Source: Bacteroidales bacterium UBA6248 (lineage in GTDB: Bacteria; Bacteroidota; Bacteroidia; Bacteroidales; Lentimicrobiaceae). Taken from it: 38,485 bases of DNA. A program made the translations under genes and the position numbers. Under the pieces are notes generated by a model, which worked only from the letters and a program-made list of their open reading frames with translations, made no database searches and was not told the origin of the DNA. Below are positions 1-7,778 of this stretch, in pieces (position 1 is the first letter of the stretch; each line of letters opens with the position of its first letter). The stretch spans positions 1 to 38,485 of the forward strand of contig DJVU01000023.1 in NCBI GenBank assembly GCA_002441345.1. Direction: 5' to 3'.

Positions 1-64
1 GCAGTGCTTCAAAATCCATTGAACCGCACGGCGCTGTAACGGGTGCCCTTTTACTTTTTATTCT

Positions 65-568
65 GTGGAAAAACAAAAACGTCCCGATTTACTGCCCGAA
101 ACTGCTCCGGTGGATGTTGTTCTTGAAGTTGCCGGATTTATGGCGATTCCTGGAGTATGGATTTTCGTACTGATGCATTACCCCGGACTTCCCGACACCA
201 TTCCCACTCACTTCAATGCATTGGGAGAGGTCGACGGCTATGGCAGCAAGGCCTCCTTATTTGCCCTGCCGGTTATTTCGACCATATTGTTTGCGGGTAT
301 TACCATTCTAAGCCGTTATCCGCGCGTATTCAATTATCCGGTAAAAATAAACCCCGAAAACGCACTCAGGCAGTACACCCTGGCAGTCCGCCTTTTGCGT
401 ATTCTGAAACTCGCCGTAGTAATTATGTTTGGAATGATTGCTATAATGATGGTTCAGAATGCCGGCGACTCAGGAAAAGGTTCCGGATCAGCGTTTCTGC
501 CTTTTGCACTTGGGATAATCTTTGTGCCGTTGTTTGCTTACTTCTGGCTTGCAAGTAAGAAGAAATAA
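65..568 (+). CDS. DUF1648 domain membrane protein
   Basis: This 167-residue membrane protein has a DUF1648-type segment at about residues 35-65 (pattern LPDTIPTHFN...GEVDGYGSK), the module found at the N-terminus of SdpI-like proteins. Hydrophobic helices lie at about 20-40, 63-82, 110-130 and 143-162, and the C-terminus is lysine-rich (cytoplasmic, by inference). It starts at GTG; the only in-frame stop upstream is at 20-22 and there is no ATG in between, so GTG is the only reasonable start. Function is unknown. SdpI relatives give immunity to a secreted toxin, but no toxin gene is visible nearby and this protein is shorter than SdpI. Its neighbour on the right is on the other strand, so it appears to stand alone or to continue an operon left of the window. 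Confidence 0.75.
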   Translation: MEKQKRPDLLPETAPVDVVLEVAGFMAIPGVWIFVLMHYPGLPDTIPTHFNALGEVDGYGSKASLFALPVISTILFAGITILSRYPRVFNYPVKINPENALRQYTLAVRLLRILKLAVVIMFGMIAIMMVQNAGDSGKGSGSAFLPFALGIIFVPLFAYFWLASKKK

Positions 569-626
569 AAGCAATACCCTTCCGGGGCCACCGCTTTCGT
601 CACCTCCAACATTATAAAGCCGTCAG

Positions 627-655
627 AAAAAAGCAGCCGGGGAGAACCCGGCTGC
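627..655 (-). terminator. Rho-independent terminator of the cyd operon
   Basis: A perfect 9-bp GC-rich stem (633-641 with 647-655, 5-nt loop) is followed, reading leftward, by a run of U encoded by the A-tract at 627-632. It sits 31 bases beyond the stop of the small CydX-like gene and closes the cyd transcription unit. Confidence 0.85.
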
Positions 656-685
656 AGACTGAAATTCAACGAATGACCCCGAAAG

Positions 686-820
686 TCAGGGATTGGTGTC
701 TTCAAGTTCGTCCTCCATTATCTGACGGTCAAGCTTTTTCAGTGCCCATCGGGTCATGTAATAGGAGAAAACGATCATTCCCGGCCAGGCAAGGAACCAT
801 AAGATTTTATCTAAATACAT
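686..820 (-). CDS. cydX: CydX-like small subunit of cytochrome bd oxidase
   Basis: This 44-residue single-pass membrane protein is encoded 24 bases downstream of cydB on the same strand and ahead of the operon terminator. It begins MYLDKILWFLAWPGM, has a hydrophobic segment at about residues 6-23 and a charged, acidic C-terminal tail. The pattern W-aromatic-x-A-W at residues 8-12 matches the N-terminal signature of the E. coli CydX family, whose members are 30-50 residues long and stabilise the haem site of CydAB. Position, size, single helix and the Trp pair together support the call. Overall identity is low, so it could be a lineage-specific analogue rather than a true CydX orthologue. Confidence 0.7.
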   Translation of the reverse strand: MYLDKILWFLAWPGMIVFSYYMTRWALKKLDRQIMEDELEDTNP

Positions 821-844
821 GTGCGTTTTTTTTAAGGTTAACGA

Positions 845-2002
845 TTAGTAGATATGTGTGCTGTCGTCGTCAAGATCCGATTTCTCGATCGGCTTGTTGT
901 TAATCGACTTCCAGGCTACGTAGATGTAGGCAATCACCACCGGGACAAACAACGACACATAGCTCATTGCTGTGAGCGTGTAATGACTTGAAGAGCTGTT
1001 GCGTATGGTAAGCGAATGCTGCAGATTGTGGAGCGAGGGATAATAGGCTGTATTGTTGAGCCCGGCGATGAGTAGCAGGGAGAAAACGGCCAGTACGGTT
1101 CCAGTACCCCCGAACCATATTGCTTTGCGGCTTCGGCAGAAAAGGAAACTTGAGATTCCGTAAAGAACGCCTGCCACACCGGCAAGGAAGAGTACCAGTA
1201 CTACCGGCATTTGCAGCAGGTTGTGCAGGTACTTGTATTTCTCCATAAATATTACCCCGGTTTCCGGATTTACGGCAAAACCTTGTTTCAGAAGGAGATG
1301 AATCACAAAATACAGGAAAAATACCAGAAATGGAACGGCGTTGTACCACATTTGCTTTCGGGCGCGTACGAAGATGTTCTCCTCGTTTACACTGTTGACA
1401 ATGTAAAGAATGCCCAGAACCCTGGCAAGGAAAAACACCGATAGTCCGAGAGCTACGTTATGGATATTCAACACAGCCTCGAGGCCGTGAAACGGAGTTT
1501 CCCAGCGCGAGATGGCAGAGTCGTATATATTGGTAAGGTTCATTTTATCGACCGAGAAGTTTGCGCCGTTAAAGAACGTTCCCACCGCGGTTCCTATCAG
1601 AATAGTTCCAAGCAGTCCGTTCAGGAACAGGAAAACTTCATAGGTTTTTCTTCCCAGGAAGTTGGCCGGTTTGGTTCGGTATTCATACGATATAGCCTGA
1701 ATAACGAACGCGAAAAGTATGGCCATCCACACCCAGTAAGCACCACCGAAGCTGGTGGAATAAAAAAGCGGAAAGGATGCGAAAAAGGCTCCGCCGAAAG
1801 TGACAAGTGTGGTAAAGGTGAGTTCCCACTTACGACCCAGGGTGTTGATGATAAGAGAACGCTCGGTTTCGGTTTTTCCGAGCTGGTAGATAAGGGTTTG
1901 ACCCCCCTGAACAAACATCAGGAAAACCAGCAGGCTCGCCAGCAGCGATATTATGATCCACCAGTACTGTTGAAGTGTATATAATTCGAATGTTTCAAAC
2001 AT
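845..2002 (-). CDS. cydB: Cytochrome bd ubiquinol oxidase subunit II
   Basis: This 385-residue polytopic protein is CydB, the partner of CydA in the bd-type quinol oxidase, which reduces O2 to water with electrons from quinol without pumping protons. The N-terminal region has the typical LQQYWWIIISLLASLLVF segment followed by the conserved GGQTL, about eight to nine hydrophobic helices follow, and the length is normal for the family. It begins one base after the cydA stop (2004), so the two are translationally coupled, and a CydX-like gene follows. The C-terminal tail is short and acidic. In Bacteroidota such oxidases are used at nanomolar oxygen, for respiration or oxygen scavenging; that role is inferred here. 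Confidence 0.95.
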   Translation of the reverse strand: MFETFELYTLQQYWWIIISLLASLLVFLMFVQGGQTLIYQLGKTETERSLIINTLGRKWELTFTTLVTFGGAFFASFPLFYSTSFGGAYWVWMAILFAFVIQAISYEYRTKPANFLGRKTYEVFLFLNGLLGTILIGTAVGTFFNGANFSVDKMNLTNIYDSAISRWETPFHGLEAVLNIHNVALGLSVFFLARVLGILYIVNSVNEENIFVRARKQMWYNAVPFLVFFLYFVIHLLLKQGFAVNPETGVIFMEKYKYLHNLLQMPVVLVLFLAGVAGVLYGISSFLFCRSRKAIWFGGTGTVLAVFSLLLIAGLNNTAYYPSLHNLQHSLTIRNSSSSHYTLTAMSYVSLFVPVVIAYIYVAWKSINNKPIEKSDLDDDSTHIY

Positions 2003-2003
2003 A

Positions 2004-3557
2004 TTAGTGTCCTCCTTCTTGTTTGGGTCCTATTTTAATTTGCTTAAACATAATCTTGAGCTCGGCAATCAGCAGGGTGGTAAATACAACCCCAAACAGG
2101 ATGAATGTAGTGATAACTGCATTGGTGTCGAGTCGCGAAACAGCTGCCATGGTGGGCATCAAATCCTGGATTACCCAGGGTTGACGTCCCATTTCTGCGG
2201 TTATCCATCCCGACTGGCTTGCAATGTAGGCAAGCGGGATGTTTACAATTCCAATGGTAAGCCAGAATTTCGACTGCGATATTTTCCCCTTGTATACAAG
2301 AAGAAGAACGATGGCAAAAAACATCATGAACCACATTCCAAGTGCTACCATTATGTGGAAGCTGTAGAATGTAATCGGTACGCTGGGAACAAGCCGTGAA
2401 GGATCGTCAACAAAGTAACCGTATCCGAAGTACCTGAAGTTTTCATCGAGAATTTGCCTGGCTTCGTCCATCTTGGCCTGATCCTGAACCTCTTTGGCTA
2501 ATTTGAATTCGGCCAGAGCGTCAATTGCCAGCTTTCCCCGGGCAATTTTTTCGGCAGCAGAGGGGATGTTGTATTTCTCATTGCCCTCCATCAGGTCGCG
2601 GATGCCGGGTACAAAGGCATTGATATCCTGAAATGCCATGTATGAAAGGAAGTTGGGGATTTCGATTTTGAAAACGAAGTCCTTGATATTCTCATTGTCG
2701 GGATCTTCGGGACTTGTCGACATAACTCCGATAGCTACCAGAGGGGCGCGTGTCTGGCCGACATAAAGTCCTTCAAATGCTGCAAATTTCATGGGCTGGT
2801 TCTGCGCAACCACCCTGGCGCTGTAGTCGCCCGTGAGTATGGTAAAGATGGAGGTAATCAGCCCGAATACTGCGGCTACCACGATGCTTCGTTTGGCAAA
2901 TACAATATGGCGCTTACGCAGAAGGTACCACGAGCTGATGCCGATAACCACAATTGCAGCCAGCAGATAGGAGGAAGAAATGGTATGGGTGAATTTGCTG
3001 ACAGCCATGGGCGATAACAGAACATCCCAGAAGTTGTGCATTTCGTTGCGCGCAGTTTCCGGGTTGAATTTCATTCCCACCGGAAGCTGCATCCATGCGT
3101 TGGCTACCAGAATCCAGAGGGCCGACAGACTGGCGCCGAACGCTACAAGCCATGTGGAAACCAGGTGGAATTTCTTGCTTACTTTATTCCATCCGAAAAA
3201 CATAACGGCAATAAACGTGGATTCAAGGAAAAAGGCCATTATACCTTCGATGGCAAGCGGTGCTCCGAAAATGTCACCGACAAACCAGGAGTAATTTGAC
3301 CAGTTGGTTCCGAATTCAAACTCCAGAATAATTCCAGTTGCAACTCCAATTGCAAAATTGATTCCGAAAATGGTCATCCAGAATTTGGTGATGCGTTTCC
3401 ATTCCGGATTGCCTGTCCTTACATAAATGGTCTCCATGATGGCCATGATAAACCCCAGGCCAAGCGTAAGCGGAACAAATATCCAGTGATACATGGCCGT
3501 AAGCGCAAATTGCGCACGTGACCAATCAATCAGTGAGTAGTCGAATGCTTCTGTCAT
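2004..3557 (-). CDS. cydA: Cytochrome bd ubiquinol oxidase subunit I
   Basis: This is the 517-residue catalytic subunit of cytochrome bd, carrying haems b558, b595 and d. Visible ligands and motifs: His24 in MYHWIFVPL (N-terminal axial haem ligand), His191 in KFTHTISSSY and Met403 in SFHIMVALGM (haem b558 pair), Lys257 and Glu262 in the quinol-binding Q-loop segment MKFAAFEG, and the GRQPW motif near residue 447. The region between the Q-loop and the C-terminal helices carries a charged insert (about 325-385) on the periplasmic side. It starts 6 bases after the DUF4492 gene and is followed directly by cydB. All key residues are present, so a functional oxidase is expected. Confidence 0.97.
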   Translation of the reverse strand: MTEAFDYSLIDWSRAQFALTAMYHWIFVPLTLGLGFIMAIMETIYVRTGNPEWKRITKFWMTIFGINFAIGVATGIILEFEFGTNWSNYSWFVGDIFGAPLAIEGIMAFFLESTFIAVMFFGWNKVSKKFHLVSTWLVAFGASLSALWILVANAWMQLPVGMKFNPETARNEMHNFWDVLLSPMAVSKFTHTISSSYLLAAIVVIGISSWYLLRKRHIVFAKRSIVVAAVFGLITSIFTILTGDYSARVVAQNQPMKFAAFEGLYVGQTRAPLVAIGVMSTSPEDPDNENIKDFVFKIEIPNFLSYMAFQDINAFVPGIRDLMEGNEKYNIPSAAEKIARGKLAIDALAEFKLAKEVQDQAKMDEARQILDENFRYFGYGYFVDDPSRLVPSVPITFYSFHIMVALGMWFMMFFAIVLLLVYKGKISQSKFWLTIGIVNIPLAYIASQSGWITAEMGRQPWVIQDLMPTMAAVSRLDTNAVITTFILFGVVFTTLLIAELKIMFKQIKIGPKQEGGH

Positions 3558-3563
3558 ATTGTT

Positions 3564-3788
3564 CTAGTTATTTGGTTTTGTTAATTGTTCAATTACATAA
3601 TCGCTTCGCTCTTCATCGGTGCTGAAGTTTGTTTTTAGAAAGTTGGGAAAAAAGAAAAGCTTCAGAACGACAAACATCACAAAAAGCTTTATGAGAATGA
3701 TGAGCCACAAGGTCCTGCCCAGGGTCATGCTCCTGAATCCTTCGTAGTAAAAATTGAAGACTCGTAGAAATATGTTCTTGTTTTGCAT
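3564..3788 (-). CDS. DUF4492 small membrane protein, cyd-operon leader gene
   Basis: This 74-residue protein has one strong transmembrane helix at about residues 24-48 and a phenylalanine-rich amphipathic N-terminus (FLRVFNFYYEGFRSMTLGR). It is recognisable as the DUF4492 family, which in Bacteroidota usually lies immediately before cydA, as here (6-base gap). A role in assembly or stability of the bd oxidase is likely from context but not shown. It is the first gene of the operon, and its start lies about 20 bases from the predicted -7 element. Confidence 0.85.
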   Translation of the reverse strand: MQNKNIFLRVFNFYYEGFRSMTLGRTLWLIILIKLFVMFVVLKLFFFPNFLKTNFSTDEERSDYVIEQLTKPNN

Positions 3789-3807
3789 AGTTTTTTGCTT
3801 TGTTGCC

Positions 3808-3836
3808 CAAAAATAAGGAGAAACAAACGGAACAAA
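3808..3836 (-). promoter_or_regulatory. Bacteroidota-type promoter of the cyd operon
   Basis: On the minus strand a TATTTTTG element (3808-3815) matches the -7 consensus TAnnTTTG exactly. A TTTG box (3833-3836) lies 17 bases upstream. Transcription would start near 3800, giving a very short leader before DUF4492. Confidence 0.65.
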
Positions 3837-4134
3837 AAAATTTATTTTAATTTAGATTTTGTCTTAATTGTCTAAGACTTTCGCTTGCTGCTTTATGCAA
3901 AAACCATGTGAATGAGCTGATAGATAGCACTATGAAAAGATTGGTATTTTGGTTTTGTTTATCCTCGTTAAACAAAACACCCGATTTCAAGAAGTTGACA
4001 GAAAATGCCGCAAAAAAGCATTTCCGGATCACTCTCCAGAAAAGCAGAAAATGATCCGGAATTCGCTGTTTGCTATGGTTTCTGTTTAACAGACAGGCAG
4101 AAACCAGACGGATTATGGCAAATGACAGCCGTGC
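3837..4134. other. AT-rich intergenic region between cyd promoter and HMA gene
   Basis: About 300 bases without a credible gene. A 61-codon minus-strand ORF here (3847-4032) has low-complexity content and no family signal. The stretch holds the inverted repeat at 4022-4061 and probably upstream regulatory DNA for the cyd operon. I see no other structure. Confidence 0.5.
4012..4061 (-). terminator. Possible terminator: 10-bp inverted repeat with U-tract
   Basis: A perfect 10-bp inverted repeat (4022-4031 with 4052-4061) has a long loop of 20 bases. Reading leftward a six-base U-tract (A-run at 4012-4017) follows four bases after the stem. It could end the transcript of the HMA gene and perhaps the whole mrp unit. 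The long loop makes a regulatory site an alternative. Confidence 0.45.
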
Positions 4135-4473
4135 CTATTCCGTATCTTCGTCCTGTGCCAGCCCTTCAACAGTATATCCAACGCCTTCTATCGCCAGCGC
4201 GATTTCATCCAGGCTTGTCAGTGTGGTGTCGAAGCTTACCTCGGCACGCTCAGCAATGTGCGATGCACTCGAAAGCGTTACCCCCTCAAGCCCGTTTAGG
4301 GCTTTCATTACCGTGTTTTCACAACCTTCGCAAGTCATGCCGGTTACGTGCAGTTTAATTGTTTTTACTGCTTCAACGTTTACTTCGGTGCTCTCCTTTT
4401 GGTCCCCTCCGGCAGGCTGATTGCAGGCTGTAAAAAACAGCCCCGCAATAATAATCAGTACAATCTTTTTCAT
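4135..4473 (-). CDS. Lipoprotein with heavy-metal-associated (HMA) domain
   Basis: This 112-residue protein has a lipoprotein signal peptide ending in FFTAC (lipidated Cys17), a short acidic linker and one HMA domain (about residues 38-105) with the metal-binding motif MTCEGC (Cys48, Cys51). The domain binds soft metals such as Cu+ or Zn2+ in the ferredoxin-like fold of MerP and CopZ. The lipobox places it in the periplasm or outer membrane rather than the cytosol. The tail is strongly acidic. It starts 59 bases after mrpG on the same strand with no convincing promoter between, so it may be co-transcribed with mrp. No P-type ATPase lies nearby. Metal specificity cannot be read from the sequence. 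Confidence 0.85.
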   Translation of the reverse strand: MKKIVLIIIAGLFFTACNQPAGGDQKESTEVNVEAVKTIKLHVTGMTCEGCENTVMKALNGLEGVTLSSASHIAERAEVSFDTTLTSLDEIALAIEGVGYTVEGLAQDEDTE

Positions 4474-4505
4474 GTGTGTTGTTTTTAGTGAATTTATGGA
4501 TTTTA

Positions 4506-4517
4506 CATCAATTGATG
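4506..4517. repeat. 12-bp perfect palindrome
   Basis: CATCAATTGATG is a perfect palindrome in the short gap between mrpG and the HMA gene. It might be an operator for the HMA gene, but one 12-bp palindrome can also arise by chance. Confidence 0.3.
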
Positions 4518-4532
4518 CTGCTGCTGTATTCT

Positions 4533-4904
4533 TTACGAAGGTTCTTTACCTCCGGTTTTTTCGCTTTCTTCGGGTATTATTGATTCAGATTCAAGTTCGT
4601 CGATAAGTGTTTTACTCCATTTTTGTGTGCCTGTATAATGAGCCACTCTGCTGATCAGGTGCGATGCAACCGGTGCAGTCAGAAAGATAATTACTATTAC
4701 CAGTATGCTGATGAGTGTTGTATAAAGGGAAGAAAAATATACTGCAGCCGCGGTCTGAAGCAGTAAAAGACCGAATGCAGGTGCTTTGGTGGCGGCATGC
4801 ATGCGGGTGTAGAGATCCGGAAACCGTAATACACCGATGGCAGCCAGCAGAGAAAAAAAAGCTCCGGCAATCAGAAAAATGGATGTGATCGCAATGCTAG
4901 TCAT
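4533..4904 (-). CDS. mrpG: Na+/H+ antiporter subunit G (MrpG/MnhG/PhaG)
   Basis: This 123-residue protein has three hydrophobic helices (about 3-25, 38-60, 62-82) and the family signature of subunit G, GVLRFPDLYTRMHAATKAPAFG at about 24-45. The C-terminus is hydrophilic and acidic, longer than the core family fold requires. It is the last mrp gene and overlaps mrpF by 8 bases. Subunit G is one of the small subunits needed for assembly and activity of the Mrp complex; no catalytic role is assigned to it. Confidence 0.93.
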   Translation of the reverse strand: MTSIAITSIFLIAGAFFSLLAAIGVLRFPDLYTRMHAATKAPAFGLLLLQTAAAVYFSSLYTTLISILVIVIIFLTAPVASHLISRVAHYTGTQKWSKTLIDELESESIIPEESEKTGGKEPS

Positions 4905-5184
4905 TGTATCTCTTTTTTAAATATGTTGCATAGGCCACCGTACCTATAAAAGTTACCAGCGCAACAATGGCAGCTATATCGAGGTACCTGCTGGCACCGG
5001 AAATAACGGCAAATGCCACGGCAAAGCACAGGGTTACGGATGCAATCAGATCCAGCGCCACGATCCGGTCGGCCGGAGAAGGGCCCCTGTATAACCGTAT
5101 CAGCGCCAAAAGCATGGCAGATGAAAGAAATACAAGCGTAAGCATTTCAACCCATGCTGGGAGCTCCGGCAAATTATCCATCAT
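4897..5184 (-). CDS. mrpF: Na+/H+ antiporter subunit F (MrpF/MnhF/PhaF)
   Basis: This 95-residue protein has three transmembrane helices and the conserved segment RLYRGPSPADRIVALDLIAS (about 27-46), typical of subunit F. The family's conserved Asp lies in the ADRIVALD part. It overlaps mrpE by 4 bases upstream and mrpG by 8 bases downstream, the tight coupling expected for stoichiometric production of the small subunits. The length is normal for the family. Confidence 0.94.
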   Translation of the reverse strand: MMDNLPELPAWVEMLTLVFLSSAMLLALIRLYRGPSPADRIVALDLIASVTLCFAVAFAVISGASRYLDIAAIVALVTFIGTVAYATYLKKRYND

Positions 5185-5528
5185 TCAAATACCTCCATTA
5201 TTCTTTTTTCCATTCCTTCACGAATTTCTTTTTCGAACGAATCCCGGTCTTTTACGTACAATCCATGAACATAAATATGGGTTTTGCCGGCATCAATGTC
5301 CAGGCACAAACTGCCCGGGGTCATCGTTATCAGGTTGAACAGAGCCAGCAGCTGGTTTCCGCTGCGGGCCCGGATTGGAATTTTTACAATGGCCGGACTG
5401 ATTTTCATGCGCGGACTCAGTATATCACGGGCCAGAAGCAAATTCGCCTTTACCATCTCCTTCAGGTAAAAAAGAAGGAAAATGAAAAAGTCGAAGGTGT
5501 TTTCAATGATTTTTTTCAATCTGTTCAT
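5181..5528 (-). CDS. mrpE: Na+/H+ antiporter subunit E (MrpE/MnhE/PhaE), short form
   Basis: This 115-residue protein corresponds to the C-terminal two thirds of MrpE. It has a hydrophobic segment at 12-35, the conserved stretch around residues 66-78 (LITMTPGSLCLDI) and a soluble C-terminal domain. MrpE of Bacillus is about 158 residues with two extra N-terminal hydrophobic segments that are absent here. The start 2 bases after the mrpD stop leaves no room for them. Short MrpE forms are expected to remain functional, but this is inference. Confidence 0.9.
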   Translation of the reverse strand: MNRLKKIIENTFDFFIFLLFYLKEMVKANLLLARDILSPRMKISPAIVKIPIRARSGNQLLALFNLITMTPGSLCLDIDAGKTHIYVHGLYVKDRDSFEKEIREGMEKRIMEVFE

Positions 5529-5530
5529 GG

Positions 5531-7024
5531 TTAAGGATTTATATGAGCGGTTCCAAGTACGGCCCGTATATAAGACGCCGGATCAAGGAGACTGGCAGCA
5601 GCGTTCTCTGCTATTTCAAGCATTGGTTTCACCGCCAGACCCATCAGTAATGTCAGCAGTCCCAGCATCACAACCGGAATAATCATTGACACCGGCAGCC
5701 TGTCCGTTTTGTTCCTTTCCCCGGGTGCGGGCTTCCAGAATGCCTCGTTCCAGATTTTAACCATAGAGAACAAGGTAAATAATCCTACTGCCAAAGCTAT
5801 AAAAGATATCACATATTCACCCGCACTGAAACCGGCCGATATCAGTATCAGCTTTCCGAAAAATCCCGAAAGGGGAGGGATGCCGGCAAGTCCGAATGCC
5901 GGGATGATAAAAAGTATTGCCAGCCAGGGCCTCATTTTATAAAGCCCTCCTATCGATTTTAAGTCATAGCTGCCCGTAGCACGGTTGATGAGCCCGGCAA
6001 CCAGAAAAGTGTTTGTTTTTGCAATGATGTTATGCGCCATGTAAAAGATGGCTCCGGCTATCCCGGCAACGGTATAAATACCCAGTCCCATAATCATGTA
6101 GCCAATCTGGCTGATGATATGGAATGAGAGGATTTTCCGGATGTCGTACTGCGAGGCTGCCGTAAGTACCCCGATAACCATGGTGAATCCGCCGATCCAT
6201 AAAAAAAGCGGATGCCAGAAAAGCTGGTTTTGTACGAAAAAAAGGGTGTAAAAGCGTATCATCGAATAAATTCCGACTTTGGTCAGCAGTCCCGCAAAAA
6301 GCGCCGTTACAGCGATAGGAGGGGTGTGGTAGGATGCCGGAAGCCAGAAAAAAAACGGGAAAACAGCTGCCTTTATCGAAAATGCCACAAAAAAGAGTAC
6401 TGCCGATGTGTTTATCAGGATATTGCTTTCGGATCCAGAAAAACGCAGAGCAAGATCTGCCATATTCAGCGTGCCGGTTTTACCATACAGCAGTCCGATC
6501 CCGGCAAGGAAAAACATGGACGATACCAGGTTCAGGGTAACGTATTTGACTGCACCGGTAAGCTGTTTTTTTTCACCCCCGAGCGTTATCAGTACAAACG
6601 ACGACATGAGCATCACTTCAAACCAAACGTAAAGATTGAAGATGTCGCCCGTGATAAAGGCACCGTTCACCCCCATCAGAAGTCCGTGTACCATTGGGAA
6701 ATAGAAAAACGATTGCCGCTGACGGTCAACGGCATCGATGGAGTAGATGCTGATACTTACGGCAATGATGGATGTAAGTACCAGCATTACCGAGCTGAAA
6801 CCGTCAATAACCAGTGTTATACCTACCGGTGCTTCCCAGCCTCCGGTGTGAAGTACCATTATTCCGTTGCGGTTGACGTGTACAGCCAGTAATACCGATA
6901 ACGCAAGCTGAAGCAGAGCCCCGGTCAGCCCGATCCACGGTTGCCAGGCCCGCTGCCTGAAGTTCAGCAGCAGAAAAATGATGGTCATCAGCGGAAGCAA
7001 AACAGGCATTGCCAGTACTATCAT
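5531..7024 (-). CDS. mrpD: Na+/H+ antiporter subunit D (MrpD/MnhD)
   Basis: This 497-residue, about 14-helix subunit belongs to the proton-translocating antiporter family shared with NuoM/NuoN of complex I. The key residues are present: Glu136 in YVWFEVMLMSSF and Lys218 in FSIKAAVFPFFFWLP, equivalent to the essential Glu137 and Lys219 of Bacillus MrpD. The broken helix region with HTPP follows the lysine. It overlaps mrpC by 4 bases and is followed by mrpE after 2 bases. Subunit D is one of the two large subunits that carry ions and protons through the membrane. Confidence 0.96.
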   Translation of the reverse strand: MIVLAMPVLLPLMTIIFLLLNFRQRAWQPWIGLTGALLQLALSVLLAVHVNRNGIMVLHTGGWEAPVGITLVIDGFSSVMLVLTSIIAVSISIYSIDAVDRQRQSFFYFPMVHGLLMGVNGAFITGDIFNLYVWFEVMLMSSFVLITLGGEKKQLTGAVKYVTLNLVSSMFFLAGIGLLYGKTGTLNMADLALRFSGSESNILINTSAVLFFVAFSIKAAVFPFFFWLPASYHTPPIAVTALFAGLLTKVGIYSMIRFYTLFFVQNQLFWHPLFLWIGGFTMVIGVLTAASQYDIRKILSFHIISQIGYMIMGLGIYTVAGIAGAIFYMAHNIIAKTNTFLVAGLINRATGSYDLKSIGGLYKMRPWLAILFIIPAFGLAGIPPLSGFFGKLILISAGFSAGEYVISFIALAVGLFTLFSMVKIWNEAFWKPAPGERNKTDRLPVSMIIPVVMLGLLTLLMGLAVKPMLEIAENAAASLLDPASYIRAVLGTAHINP

Positions 7025-7365
7025 TTGTGCTCTCCTTCCGTTAGTTCGTCAAGATCTTCGGTACCTGTTGATTTGTAAAACCGGTACATTAATGCAAGCG
7101 CAAAAGCCGTAATTCCAAAGCCGATAACAATAGCGGTAAGAATCAGTGCCTGAGGAAGCGGATCGGTAGAATTAACCGTCAGGGAAGCATCTCCTGCAAA
7201 CTGAGGCAGTGCTCTTACAAGTCCGCCCGCAACAAGTATCAGCAGGTTGGTGGCGTGACTGAAAAATAGTATGCCCAGGATAAGTTTCACTATGCTCCTT
7301 CGGAGCAGAAGGTAAACCCCTGCCGCGTATAATATTCCGATTACGATTGCAAGCAGTGTTTCCAT
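7021..7365 (-). CDS. mrpC: Na+/H+ antiporter subunit C (MrpC/MnhC, NuoK-like)
   Basis: This 114-residue protein has three transmembrane helices and is homologous to NuoK of complex I. The conserved patterns GVYLLLRRSIVKLILGI and LFFSHATNLLIL (about 16-47) and DPLPQALILTAIVIGFGITAF (about 78-98) are diagnostic. It overlaps mrpB by one base and mrpD by 4 bases. The PQALILTAIVI stretch is the most conserved part of the family. Confidence 0.95.
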   Translation of the reverse strand: METLLAIVIGILYAAGVYLLLRRSIVKLILGILFFSHATNLLILVAGGLVRALPQFAGDASLTVNSTDPLPQALILTAIVIGFGITAFALALMYRFYKSTGTEDLDELTEGEHK

Positions 7366-7778
7366 TATTCTTCCATCAGGTTAAAAATTATGGTCAGCAT
7401 TACTCCCCACACGGTAAGATAAACCCCGAGATCAAACAGCAAAGGTGTTCCGGCTTTTATTTTTCCGATGAAAGGAAGGGTTACCGAAATCCACTCACCG
7501 GTGAAAAACGGATTCCCTGAGAAAAGTGCCGGCAGAGTGCTGATGAAGGCTGTTGAAAGTCCGGCAATAATAAGTGTAAGCGGACTGACCCGGAGTTTCT
7601 TTTCGGCTTCCTGGGTGTCGAATGCCAGTGCATAGAATACGAATCCGGCGGCCGCCATAAGTCCTCCAATAAACCCGCCGCCCGGCTCATTGTGGCCCCG
7701 GTAAAATACAATTACCGAGAGCAGGAGTGTAAAGGGCAGCAACTTCGATGCGGCAAGTCGTACGATGTGTGATTTCAT
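7365..7778 (-). CDS. mrpB: Na+/H+ antiporter subunit B (MrpB/MnhB)
   Basis: This 137-residue protein has four hydrophobic helices and the subunit B signature RGHNEPGGGFIGGLMAAAGFV (about 27-47), the most conserved motif of the family. Near the C-terminus it has the expected GTPLLFDLGVYLTVWGV segment. Four-base overlap with mrpA and one-base overlap with mrpC place it second in the operon, as in classical mrp operons with separate A and B genes. Confidence 0.95.
   Translation of the reverse strand: MKSHIVRLAASKLLPFTLLLSVIVFYRGHNEPGGGFIGGLMAAAGFVFYALAFDTQEAEKKLRVSPLTLIIAGLSTAFISTLPALFSGNPFFTGEWISVTLPFIGKIKAGTPLLFDLGVYLTVWGVMLTIIFNLMEE

Noticed and set aside
3847..4032. 61-codon minus-strand ORF upstream of the cyd promoter
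   Set aside because: No recognisable features; AT-rich region and no coupling to another gene.
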